In this document: positions 1-7,336 of the stretch, piece after piece
Layout: each line of letters opens with the position of its first letter
Numbering within the stretch: the stretch's first letter is position 1
From: Rickettsiales bacterium
GTDB lineage: Bacteria > Pseudomonadota > Alphaproteobacteria > TMED109
Length of the DNA stretch: 11,488 nucleotides
NCBI GenBank assembly: GCA_002689905.1
Contig: NZIN01000006.1
Coordinates: forward strand, 1-11,488
Direction: 5' to 3'
Position numbers and translations under genes: made by a program
Notes under the pieces: generated by a model
The model's input: only the letters and a program-made list of their open reading frames with translations
Told to the model about the DNA's origin: nothing
The model's database searches: none

Positions 1-684
1 AATTGGCAAGCTCCAATTTTTAGGGACTACCTTTTCTATTATTGGCAATACCATTTCTTTAATATTTTTAGAAGATAAACTTTTTTCATGCTGAATAGAC
101 AATACTATAGAATGTAAATCATAAGGCTTTCCATTCTTATATTTAATAGAAAACTGAGACTTAGCATCTGGGCCTAAACCAAGTATTTCTTTATTCATCC
201 TCTTGTTTCGAATTTCCTTGAGGAGTTCATGACTAAGTTTAATAGGGCAAGGCATATATACATCTGTTTCGTTTGTAGCGTATCCAAACATTATACCTTG
301 ATCTCCTGCACCTTCCTCGTTTTTCTTATACGCATCTACCCCTCTACTTATATCTTCGGATTGTGCATGTAAATTGATACTAATATCAACGTCTTTCCAG
401 TGAAATGTTTCTTGTTCATAACCTATAGACTTAATTACATCTCTTACTATCTGCTCGATAGCTTCTTTATTTACATTTACAAGATCTCCATCTCCTCTAA
501 CTTCTCCAGCTATAATAACTTTATTGGTAGTTACCATTGTTTCACAAGCTACTCTTGCTTTATCAGGATACTCACAATTTTTTAAGTAATAATCAACCAC
601 AGCATCAGAGATTTGATCGCAGATCTTATCTGGATGTCCTTCAGAAACACTTTCACTTGTAAAAATAAATTCGTTATTATTCAT
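1..684 (-). CDS. metK: S-adenosylmethionine synthetase, N-terminal 228 codons (partial at window edge)
   Basis: Makes S-adenosylmethionine from methionine and ATP in the cytoplasm. Translating 684 to 1 gives an uninterrupted frame beginning MNNNEFIFTSESVSEGHPDK. Visible family motifs are GHPDK at residues 16-20 and GAGDQGIMFGYA at 125-136, plus GPDAKSQ at 171-177. Family members are about 385-390 residues, so roughly 160 C-terminal residues lie beyond base 1; this is an edge truncation, not a broken gene. The ATG sits inside the end of lnt (8-base overlap, ATGAATAA), so metK is the last visible gene of the long operon and is probably translationally coupled. There is no room for a separate leader or SAM riboswitch, and the HTH regulator I recall between lnt and metK in many alphaproteobacteria is absent. 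Identification is secure. Confidence 0.96.
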   Translation of the reverse strand, partial: MNNNEFIFTSESVSEGHPDKICDQISDAVVDYYLKNCEYPDKARVACETMVTTNKVIIAGEVRGDGDLVNVNKEAIEQIVRDVIKSIGYEQETFHWKDVDISINLHAQSEDISRGVDAYKKNEEGAGDQGIMFGYATNETDVYMPCPIKLSHELLKEIRNKRMNKEILGLGPDAKSQFSIKYKNGKPYDLHSIVLSIQHEKSLSSKNIKEMVLPIIEKVVPKNWSLPI

Positions 685-2194
685 TTTTATTGTTTAACCT
701 TAATTTATAATTATTAAAACAAAAAATTAAAAATAATATTGTTAATAAAACATAAAAAATACTATTTCCAACATAACTATACAGAGTATTTTTTTTAGAT
801 AAAACTAATTTTTTATCTATTACTCCTGTTTGATTTAAATCTAATTTATCAATTACCTTTCCATCATGATCTATAATCGCAGTTATTCCTGTATTAGCAA
901 CACGTAACAAATACTTACCTTCTAAAACTGCTCTGACTTTAGATAAAGCTAAATGTTGATATGGCCCATTTGATTTTCCAAACCATGCATCATTAGTAAT
1001 ATTTACTAATAGGTTATATTTATCTCTATATTTTTTTGTAATTTCTGGAAATATCACCTCATAACAAATCAGAGGTAAAACTTTTAATTTCTCTTTTAAT
1101 TGAAATATTTTTATATTACTTCCTCTAGAAAAATCAATACCTCCTAAAGGAAAGTTTTTTCTGTTCAAAATATTTCTAAATGGAATATACTCTCCAAAAG
1201 GTACTAGTTTTAATTTGTCATGATATTGTACTTGATCCATATTTTGTTTTTTAAAAAACAGTGAATTATAAATAATACTTTTATAAGAAAATTGTTCTTC
1301 TCTAATTGCACCTACAATTAAGTTATCTATATTTTTTGTTTTTTTATCAAAATAAAGCTTCTCTTTACTATTTTTTTTCATGTCAAAAGTTACTGCTGTT
1401 TCGGGCCAAATTATTAAATCGGTTTTATCAGGCTTATTTTTTAGAGATAAGCTAATTAAATGATTTAAATTTATTGATGCTTTTTTATTGTCCCATTTTT
1501 CTATTTGCTTTATATTAGGTTGTACCAACCTAATATTTAAATTCTCTATATTTATTAAATTATTATTTTTGAATAAGTTACTTAATACAATACTTAAAAA
1601 AAATGGAATAAAAGCTAAAATAGCCATCTTAATATTTTTACTTATTAGATAAATTGCAGTTATAAATGTATAAGTTATTAATGAATATCCCCATACGCCT
1701 AAAAAAGAAAATGGAGCCAAAGTTTTTTCATCGAAAGCCCAAATTATTGAAATAGGAGTCCAAGGAAAACCCCAAAAAATATTACCTTTTATCCAATCAC
1801 AAAGTGAAAATATAAAAACTATTAAAATACTTTGTGAAAACAAACTTCTATTTTTACCAAAGCGCTTTATTATAAATAGTGAGAATGCAGAAAAAAAAGC
1901 TAAAAAAAAACAAAGTAAAAAAACTGCAGTCGCACCTAAAAAGTATCCTCCGAAATTAGCAGTTTTAAAAGATATTGCTATCCAATACAAACCAAATATG
2001 TGAAATCCAAATCCATATAAGAAACCTATGTAAAAAGCCTCCTTAGGATGTTTTATTTTTTCTAATAAAAGTAGACAAATAACCAAAGCTACTATAGTAA
2101 GATAAAAAATATAATACGGTGCTAAGCCAAGGCTAGATATCAACCCCAAAATTAAGGCCACTAAATACTTATATCTAATAATATTGATATAAAT
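677..2194 (-). CDS. lnt: Apolipoprotein N-acyltransferase
   Basis: Integral inner-membrane enzyme that adds the third acyl chain to the N-terminal cysteine of lipoproteins. Counting from the first canonical codon (GTG at 2161, giving 494 residues), several hydrophobic segments fill residues 1-195, a nitrilase (CN hydrolase) domain spans about 208-445, and a final membrane segment lies near 467-482. The catalytic triad is intact: E254 in WPET, K316 ahead of VPFGE, and C366 in LICYE; NDAWFG follows at 390-395. The GTG has no ribosome binding site near it. In the same frame an ATT at 2194 lies six bases after AAGGAG and adds 11 residues (reading IYINIIRYKYL with its literal first codon), a length like that preceding the first membrane helix in other Lnt proteins. 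I therefore place the start at 2194, giving 505 residues. The gene begins 10 bases after corC and overlaps metK by 8. Function is certain; the start is inferred. Confidence 0.95.
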   Translation of the reverse strand: MYINIIRYKYLVALILGLISSLGLAPYYIFYLTIVALVICLLLLEKIKHPKEAFYIGFLYGFGFHIFGLYWIAISFKTANFGGYFLGATAVFLLCFFLAFFSAFSLFIIKRFGKNRSLFSQSILIVFIFSLCDWIKGNIFWGFPWTPISIIWAFDEKTLAPFSFLGVWGYSLITYTFITAIYLISKNIKMAILAFIPFFLSIVLSNLFKNNNLINIENLNIRLVQPNIKQIEKWDNKKASINLNHLISLSLKNKPDKTDLIIWPETAVTFDMKKNSKEKLYFDKKTKNIDNLIVGAIREEQFSYKSIIYNSLFFKKQNMDQVQYHDKLKLVPFGEYIPFRNILNRKNFPLGGIDFSRGSNIKIFQLKEKLKVLPLICYEVIFPEITKKYRDKYNLLVNITNDAWFGKSNGPYQHLALSKVRAVLEGKYLLRVANTGITAIIDHDGKVIDKLDLNQTGVIDKKLVLSKKNTLYSYVGNSIFYVLLTILFLIFCFNNYKLRLNNKNE

Positions 2195-2200
2195 TTTATA

Positions 2201-2206
2201 CTCCTT
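2201..2206 (-). promoter_or_regulatory. Ribosome binding site for lnt, pointing to an ATT start
   Basis: The minus strand reads AAGGAG here, overlapping the corC stop codon. It is followed by six bases and then ATT (2194-2192) in the lnt frame. The first canonical codon (GTG, 2161) is about 40 bases away, too far to be served by this site. Confidence 0.6.
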
Positions 2207-3017
2207 AAGTTTCGCCCCTAGAAACTAATACTTTATGAATCTTTCTATGATCAGCTTCCAAAATTTTGAAGCTTAAGCCTAACTTAGGTTCTGGTATATT
2301 ATCATTTTTCTTAGGTATTTTACCGCTAATGTTGAATATCAGGCCTCCAACTGTTTCCGTGTCTTCGTCCAATTCAATACTTGAAAAATCTACTCCTAAT
2401 GCTCTTTCAAGGTCTAAAATATCAGCTCTTGCATCAACTAATAATCCACCATTATCTAAAGACGTAATTAAAGGCTTTTCCTTTGAATCATGCTCATCCT
2501 CGATCTCACCTACTATTTCCTCAACTAAGTCTTCTATAGTAACTATACCATCTGTTCCTCCTTGTTCATCTACTATAATTGCTAAATGCGTTCTTGTTGC
2601 TCTCATCTGTCCAAGCAAATCATTTACTAACATTGCAGGTGAAGAAAACAAAACATTTCTTTTTACCTTGTCTATAGAGAACTCTGTGTTTTTGTGCCAA
2701 TATAATAATAGATCTTTTACATGTATCATACCTACAATATTATCTAATTGATCTTTAAAAACTGGCAACCTACTATGTCCTGCTTCAGTGAATAGTTTAA
2801 GAGTTTTTTTAAAATTATTACTGATATCAATTGAGACTATATCAGCTCTTGGAACCATAATATCTCTAATCTGTATATTACCTAATTTTAGCAAATTGCC
2901 TAACATGTGTGTCTGATCATTAGTTAGATCTGAATTTTGTTTTAAATTGTTAACCAACTCAAGTGTAGCTTTTTTTGGAGAAAAAATGTTTCTTAATAAT
3001 TTTATAAAGTTTAGCAA
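2205..3017 (-). CDS. corC: CorC/HlyC-type CBS-domain protein (cation efflux associated)
   Basis: A 270-residue soluble protein of the CorC/HlyC/TlyC family. A CBS pair spans about residues 50-175, starting near the RDIMVPRADI segment and including LPVFKD and GIVTIEDLVEEIVGEI. A CorC_HlyC domain follows at about 190-268. It lacks the N-terminal DUF21/CNNM membrane domain, as does E. coli CorC (about 290 residues), so it is probably a cytoplasmic or membrane-associated partner in Mg/Co handling. The older label hemolysin C should not be read as toxin activity. The start is TTG at 3017, two bases after the ybeY stop. No ATG occurs in frame before residue 38 and I see no clear ribosome binding site, so coupling to ybeY is likely. 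Its place between ybeY and lnt matches the usual ybeZ-ybeY-ybeX-lnt order. Confidence 0.92.
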   Translation of the reverse strand: MLNFIKLLRNIFSPKKATLELVNNLKQNSDLTNDQTHMLGNLLKLGNIQIRDIMVPRADIVSIDISNNFKKTLKLFTEAGHSRLPVFKDQLDNIVGMIHVKDLLLYWHKNTEFSIDKVKRNVLFSSPAMLVNDLLGQMRATRTHLAIIVDEQGGTDGIVTIEDLVEEIVGEIEDEHDSKEKPLITSLDNGGLLVDARADILDLERALGVDFSSIELDEDTETVGGLIFNISGKIPKKNDNIPEPKLGLSFKILEADHRKIHKVLVSRGET

Positions 3018-3019
3018 TT

Positions 3020-3487
3020 TTATATTGTATAAGGGTTTTTAATTTTTAAATTTCTTAAGATTCTTTTTTCTTCATTTTGCATTTTTTTTGTATCTTCAAT
3101 ATTATTATGTGTGTGACCTTTTAAATGTAGAATTCCATGTATTAGGATGTGGGATAAGTGAGAATGAAAATCAATGTTTTTTTTTTTTATTTCTTTTTGT
3201 AATGTTTCATAAGAGATTATAATATCACCTAAGTATACCACATTATTATCAAAATCAAATTCCTTATCATAATTAGCAAAACTTAATACATTTGTAGGCT
3301 TATTAATTCCTTTCCATTTATTATTATAATATTTCACATTCTTATCATTTGATAATTTTACTGTTAAACCTTTTTTTCTTACATTAGTTACCTTTAGAAC
3401 ATCTCTTACTAAATTTATCTCTGTATTTTTCCATCTAGCTTCTTGTTGATAAATATGGATATTAGAATTAAAAAAAAAATATTTCAT
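3020..3487 (-). CDS. ybeY: Endoribonuclease YbeY (rRNA maturation factor)
   Basis: Single-domain metalloprotein of 155 residues that acts in 16S rRNA 3' end maturation and ribosome quality control. The zinc motif is present as HGILHLKGHTH with H117, H121 and H127, and the conserved NKPTNVLSF lies at 62-70. The arginine that normally precedes PTNVLSF by five residues (E. coli R59) is a lysine here, K59, a conservative change at a residue linked to nuclease activity. The ATG directly abuts the phoH stop, and the gene ends two bases before corC. It contains two long homopolymers: T10 on the coding strand at codons 4-7 and A12 around codons 100-104. Assignment is secure from the histidine motif and from the phoH neighbour, its regular partner. 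Confidence 0.94.
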   Translation of the reverse strand: MKYFFFNSNIHIYQQEARWKNTEINLVRDVLKVTNVRKKGLTVKLSNDKNVKYYNNKWKGINKPTNVLSFANYDKEFDFDNNVVYLGDIIISYETLQKEIKKKNIDFHSHLSHILIHGILHLKGHTHNNIEDTKKMQNEEKRILRNLKIKNPYTI

Positions 3488-4432
3488 TTAAACCTTATTT
3501 TTTCTATAACTTTTTACTATCTTTAAAACTAAAGGGTGTCTGATAACGTCCTCCTCATCAAAATTTATTTGAGCTATATCTTCTAGTTTTTCTGTGATTT
3601 TTACTGCCTCCAATAACCCTGACTGATTTGGTTTAGGCAAGTCTATTTGAGATAAGTCTCCTGTAACAACCATTTGAGAATCTTTACCGAGCCTAGTTAA
3701 AAACATTTTCATTTGCATAGCAGTAGTGTTTTGAGCTTCATCTAAAATTATATAAGAGTTAGCTAAAGTTCTACCTCTCATAAAAGCTAGGGGTGCTATC
3801 TCTATCTTTCCTTTGTCCATAAATTTTGAAATTTTATCTCTTTGCATACAATCCTCTAAGGCATCATATAAAGGCCTTAAGTAAGGGTCAATCTTATCTT
3901 TTAGATCTCCCGGTAGAAAACCTAGTTGTTCTCCAGCTTCTACTGCGGGTCTAGATAATATAATTTTTTCTACAGCTCCAGATGTAATTTTTTCAACTGC
4001 ATCCGCTACTGCAAGATAGGTTTTACCTGTCCCAGCTGGACCTAGTCCAAAGGTTAAAATATACTTTCTTAAAGAACTAATATACTTTTCTTGTTTAATA
4101 GACCTAGGAAGAACTTTTTTTTTAGGAGTTTTTATATATGAATTTCTACTATTTTTCTCTTTAGTGTTTGATGACAACCTAATCGCTGCCTCTACTTCTT
4201 CATTATCTACTATTCTACGGTCTTTTACTGTTTCTATAAGACTTTCAATAACACACTTAGCTTTATCAGCATTTTTACCTTTAATATAAAGAATATTACC
4301 TCGTGCATTTATTTTTAAATCTAAAGATTTCTCTAAATGTTTAATATTTTTATCACGCTCACCAAAAATCATGGCAGCAATTTTGTTATCATCTACGTCA
4401 AAGATAATTTCCTTTTCTCTATTTATCTTTAT
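3488..4432 (-). CDS. phoH: PhoH-family ATPase (YbeZ type)
   Basis: Cytoplasmic P-loop NTPase thought to act with YbeY in RNA metabolism. Counted from the first ATG (4372, 294 residues), Walker A is GPAGTGKT at 111-118. The family signature RPAVEAGEQLGFLPGD lies at about 141-156, Walker B ends in ILDEAQN near 209-215, and VTGDLSQIDLP near 236-246. PhoH proteins normally begin with a short segment ahead of the FGE-D-N motif; that segment is present (EIIFDVDDNKIAA) but lies upstream of the ATG. The frame is open back to ATA at 4432, whose last bases overlap the miaB stop as ATAA, with AGGAG seven bases upstream. I therefore take 4432 as the start, giving 314 residues. ATT at 4408 is an alternative, and the ATG at 4372 has no ribosome binding site. 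ybeY abuts its stop. Confidence 0.94.
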   Translation of the reverse strand: MKINREKEIIFDVDDNKIAAMIFGERDKNIKHLEKSLDLKINARGNILYIKGKNADKAKCVIESLIETVKDRRIVDNEEVEAAIRLSSNTKEKNSRNSYIKTPKKKVLPRSIKQEKYISSLRKYILTFGLGPAGTGKTYLAVADAVEKITSGAVEKIILSRPAVEAGEQLGFLPGDLKDKIDPYLRPLYDALEDCMQRDKISKFMDKGKIEIAPLAFMRGRTLANSYIILDEAQNTTAMQMKMFLTRLGKDSQMVVTGDLSQIDLPKPNQSGLLEAVKITEKLEDIAQINFDEEDVIRHPLVLKIVKSYRKNKV

Positions 4433-5745
4433 ATCACATCTCCTAACAAACTGTTATTGCTAGCTTTAGTTATTTTAACTTTTTCAAAATTCTCTATTTT
4501 ATCTAGTGACTCAAAATTTACCACTTGCATCCATTTAGTAGTACCTCTGTATTGATTTTTTTTCTTTCCTGGTCCTTTAACTAACACATCTACCGTATGT
4601 GATATAAAACTTTTATTAAAGCTTTTTTGTTGTTCATTTAATAATATTTGTAACTCTTGCAATCTTTCATTTTTTTCAATACTACAGATTTCTTCATCAG
4701 TAATCCTAGATGATTTTGTTCCTACTCTACTACTGTATTTAAAAGAGTAAGCTTGAGCAAAATCTATTTCTTTTACAAGCTTAATAGTCTCATTAAAGTC
4801 TTGTTTTGTTTCGCCAGGATAGCCTACAATAAAATCTGAGGATAAAGCAATTCCTGGACACTTTTTTTTGAGATTATTAATGATATCCATATATTCTTTT
4901 ATTGTGTATTTTCTATTCATTAAATTTAATATTCTATCCGATCCAGATTGAACTGGTAAATGCAAATAAGGATTAAGCTTTTTACTTGAACCATGCAACT
5001 CAATTAGTGCCTGATTCATATCTATAGGATGTGAAGTAGTATATGTTATTCTTTCTAAGCCTTTAATCTCTTCTATAAGATTGATTAGTTCAGCTAAGTT
5101 AATTTCTTTACCTTTTTTATTTAAACCGTGATAAGCGTTAACATTCTGTCCTAATAATATTACCTCCTTACAACCATTATCTACTAAAGTAACAATTTCA
5201 TTATATACATCTTTTGCTTTTCTTGAAGACTCTGCTCCTCTAGTAAAAGGAACTACACAGAAACTACAAAATTTATCGCATCCTTCTTGAATTGAAACAA
5301 ATGAAGAACTTCTGAAAGTTAAACGTTTTTCAGTTAGTTTCTTAAATTTTTTAGTGCTTTCAAAGTCTAACTCTATTACTCTTTTTTTCTTCACCTCATT
5401 TAATAAATTTTTGAATTTATGATACATTTGTGGCCCAATTACAGCATCTATCATAGGCTGTCTTTTTATCATAGCCTTTCCTTCAGCTTGTGCTACACAT
5501 CCTGTGATTATTAGTTTTGTATTATTATTCTTTTGCTTTATTTGCTTTATCATGCCTAATTCAGAATATATTTTTTCAGCTGCTTTTTCTCTAATATGGC
5601 AGGTATTAAATACAATGACATCTGCCTTTTCTGGTGTCATAACTTGTTTATGAGTATCATGAACACTTTCTAATAACCGATCACTATCATAGCTATTCAT
5701 CTGACATCCAAAAGTTTTGATATAAATAGTATTTTTCAATGTCAA
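4429..5745 (-). CDS. miaB: tRNA-2-methylthio-N6-dimethylallyladenosine synthase
   Basis: Radical-SAM methylthiotransferase that converts i6A37 to ms2i6A37 in tRNAs reading UNN codons. The 438 residues match the family in length. The N-terminal MTTase domain carries its cluster cysteines C14 (FGCQMN), C49 (NTCHIRE) and C83 (TGCVAQ). The radical-SAM CxxxCxxC is C156-C160-C163 (GCDKFCSFC). A TRAM domain fills roughly residues 375-438. The start is TTG at 5745, 13 bases after the plsC stop; the frame is closed by TAA four codons upstream of this TTG, so no longer form is possible. A second TTG two codons on is an alternative. The ribosome binding site is poor, suggesting coupling. The MTTase relatives RimO and MtaB fit less well than MiaB, given NTCHIREKA and the phoH-ybeY neighbours. 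Confidence 0.96.
   Translation of the reverse strand: MTLKNTIYIKTFGCQMNSYDSDRLLESVHDTHKQVMTPEKADVIVFNTCHIREKAAEKIYSELGMIKQIKQKNNNTKLIITGCVAQAEGKAMIKRQPMIDAVIGPQMYHKFKNLLNEVKKKRVIELDFESTKKFKKLTEKRLTFRSSSFVSIQEGCDKFCSFCVVPFTRGAESSRKAKDVYNEIVTLVDNGCKEVILLGQNVNAYHGLNKKGKEINLAELINLIEEIKGLERITYTTSHPIDMNQALIELHGSSKKLNPYLHLPVQSGSDRILNLMNRKYTIKEYMDIINNLKKKCPGIALSSDFIVGYPGETKQDFNETIKLVKEIDFAQAYSFKYSSRVGTKSSRITDEEICSIEKNERLQELQILLNEQQKSFNKSFISHTVDVLVKGPGKKKNQYRGTTKWMQVVNFESLDKIENFEKVKITKASNNSLLGDVI
4440..4444 (-). promoter_or_regulatory. Ribosome binding site for phoH, pointing to an ATA start
   Basis: AGGAG on the minus strand inside the last miaB codons, seven bases before ATA (4432-4430) in the phoH frame. 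An out-of-frame ATG follows AGGAG with no spacing and is closed at once by TGA, so it cannot serve phoH. Confidence 0.55.
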
Positions 5746-5758
5746 TTCTGTTAATTAT

Positions 5759-6511
5759 TTATAAGTTATCCAGAGCTATTTTTTTACCCTTTATGACTTG
5801 ATTGATAGAAGATATTGCGATTGCCTTTCTGCTCATATTTTTTATTGACGACATTGGATGAAATACTACCGTAGTATTTATACAACTAAATTTAAGCAAA
5901 TTAGATAAATGACTAACAATATTCATATCTCCATACCACGATATTTGAGGCCTAGTTCTGTTGTCTATTGGCATAGTATTTACATGTGTATAACAAAGCG
6001 AAAAATTTTGCAATCTTAATATATTATTGTTTTCAAATAAATTAAATAAGCTGCTTTTGAAGCTTAATACTCTTTTACCAGTATTTGTTGTTCCTTCAGG
6101 AAATAGAACAATAGCACTGTTAGAGCTTAATTGATTCTTTATGTAATCCAAACTTTGCTTAGTTTTGAAATTTTTTCTTTTTATAAATATAGTGTTTTGC
6201 ATCTTAGCTAAAAAACCAAATAAAAACCAACTTCTAATCTCTTCCTTAGCAATGAAACAGATAGGCATTATTGAACCTAAAATAATTATATCTAAATAGG
6301 AAGTATGATTACCAATCAATACTAATGGCCTTGCAGTAGTCTTTTTACCTATTAACTTAACCTTAACACCCAGTACTTTAAGTATTATTTTATGAAAAAG
6401 CTGAGGTATATATGCTTTATATTTAACTTTAAAAGTAATAAATACATATTGTATAGGCCCTAAAATTACTATTACTAATATAATTAAGAAAACTTTCAAA
6501 AAAGCTACCAA
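5759..6511 (-). CDS. 1-acyl-sn-glycerol-3-phosphate / lyso-ornithine-lipid acyltransferase (PlsC family)
   Basis: Membrane-associated acyltransferase of 250 residues with an N-terminal hydrophobic segment at about 4-27. The catalytic HX4D motif is NHTSYLD (H69, D74) and the acceptor motif FPEGT is at 137-141. PlsC enzymes acylate lysophosphatidic acid; OlsA members of the same family acylate lyso-ornithine lipid. Because the gene directly follows an olsB-type gene (16-base gap), an OlsA role is a reasonable inference, but a plain PlsC role cannot be excluded, and I cannot tell whether another plsC exists elsewhere in the genome. The start is TTG at 6511, six bases after GAGAG; no in-frame ATG occurs before residue 81. 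miaB follows 13 bases later. Confidence 0.9.
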   Translation of the reverse strand: MVAFLKVFLIILVIVILGPIQYVFITFKVKYKAYIPQLFHKIILKVLGVKVKLIGKKTTARPLVLIGNHTSYLDIIILGSIMPICFIAKEEIRSWFLFGFLAKMQNTIFIKRKNFKTKQSLDYIKNQLSSNSAIVLFPEGTTNTGKRVLSFKSSLFNLFENNNILRLQNFSLCYTHVNTMPIDNRTRPQISWYGDMNIVSHLSNLLKFSCINTTVVFHPMSSIKNMSRKAIAISSINQVIKGKKIALDNL

Positions 6512-6527
6512 TTTATGCTCTCAATGA

Positions 6528-7331
6528 TTACTTTCTATCAAAATGATCCATATATCTTGTAGCAATTTTTTCAGTAGGTAAAACTATGCATACATCTACA
6601 GTGTTAAAATCATGATCAATTACGGCTCCATCACCTACAAAAGCTCCTAATCTAATGTAACCCTTTATAAGAGGAGGAATAGAAGTAATAAATTTTTTAA
6701 AATTTTTATCAAAAATATTCTCATCTCTCATTTCTATGTATCTATCTCTAATTGCTACAGGTCTGATGTGCAAAGGAGCCAAATATTTTTTATGTAGATA
6801 AGATAAAGCTAACTTATGATAATTCACCTCTATACCTGGAAAAGAAGCACACCCAAACATTATTTTAATATCATATTTAATTACATATTGAGCAATAAAA
6901 GACCAAAGTAGCTGCATTGTTTTTCCGTTTCTGTATTTTACGTCTACACAACTTCTACCTAACTCCAATATATTTCCTGTAAACTTTATTAGTTTTTCTA
7001 GATTATACTCTGCTGAAGTATAAAAATAGTTTTTCTTATCTTTATAATTTCCTCTGTTTAGCCTATAGGTTCCAACAACTTTATTTAATATTTTTCCAGG
7101 TTTATCGTGATCAATTACTAGAATATGGTCGAAATAGTAATCAAAGTCATCATAGTCTCTTTTAGCTTTTTTCTGATGTTTGGTTGGAACTGCTTTCATT
7201 TCCTGAAAAAAAACATTGTATCTCAAGGCTTGCGCAGCATCTATCTCTAAACTATTCTCAGCCAGCCTTACTTCTAAGTTTCCTAAACTTATATTTAAAG
7301 AGTTAAAATTATAATCTTCTGCTATAGCCAT
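6528..7331 (-). CDS. olsB: L-ornithine N(alpha)-acyltransferase (OlsB, GNAT family)
   Basis: Transfers a 3-hydroxyacyl group from ACP to ornithine, the first step of ornithine lipids, which are phosphorus-free membrane lipids. The 267-residue sequence shows the OlsB/hemolysin-like acetyltransferase pattern: an arginine-containing N-terminal segment (AQALRYNVFFQEM, about 33-45), ELGRSCV at 123-129, and the diagnostic C-terminal stretch GYIRLGAFVGDGAVIDHDFN, about 224-243, followed by IVLP. The ATG at 7331 is five bases after the fur stop, and an AGG formed with that stop codon lies close by. The following PlsC-type gene would supply the second acylation. In alphaproteobacteria such genes are often mislabelled hemolysin. 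Confidence in the family is high; the ornithine substrate is taken from family knowledge. Confidence 0.9.
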   Translation of the reverse strand: MAIAEDYNFNSLNISLGNLEVRLAENSLEIDAAQALRYNVFFQEMKAVPTKHQKKAKRDYDDFDYYFDHILVIDHDKPGKILNKVVGTYRLNRGNYKDKKNYFYTSAEYNLEKLIKFTGNILELGRSCVDVKYRNGKTMQLLWSFIAQYVIKYDIKIMFGCASFPGIEVNYHKLALSYLHKKYLAPLHIRPVAIRDRYIEMRDENIFDKNFKKFITSIPPLIKGYIRLGAFVGDGAVIDHDFNTVDVCIVLPTEKIATRYMDHFDRK

Positions 7332-7336
7332 TATAC

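Noticed and set aside
400..585. Plus-strand open frame of 61 codons
   Set aside because: It lies antisense to metK, is rich in residues that reverse-strand AT codons produce, and shows no motif; it is a shadow of the metK frame.
2266..2751. Plus-strand open frame of 161 codons within corC
   Set aside because: Antisense to a well-supported gene with intact CBS domains; its serine/proline-rich composition is an artefact of reading the other strand.
2205..3017. Hemolysin
   Set aside because: The HlyC/TlyC label is historical; the domains are a CBS pair plus CorC_HlyC, and the position before lnt matches corC/ybeX.
4406..4408. ATT as the phoH start
   Set aside because: It is in frame, but AAGG lies only two or three bases away, too close, and the ATA at 4432 has better spacing and the stop overlap. 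It is kept as a weaker alternative.
4337..4555. Plus-strand open frame of 72 codons at the miaB-phoH junction
   Set aside because: Antisense to miaB and to the phoH N-terminus, with no ribosome binding site or family resemblance.
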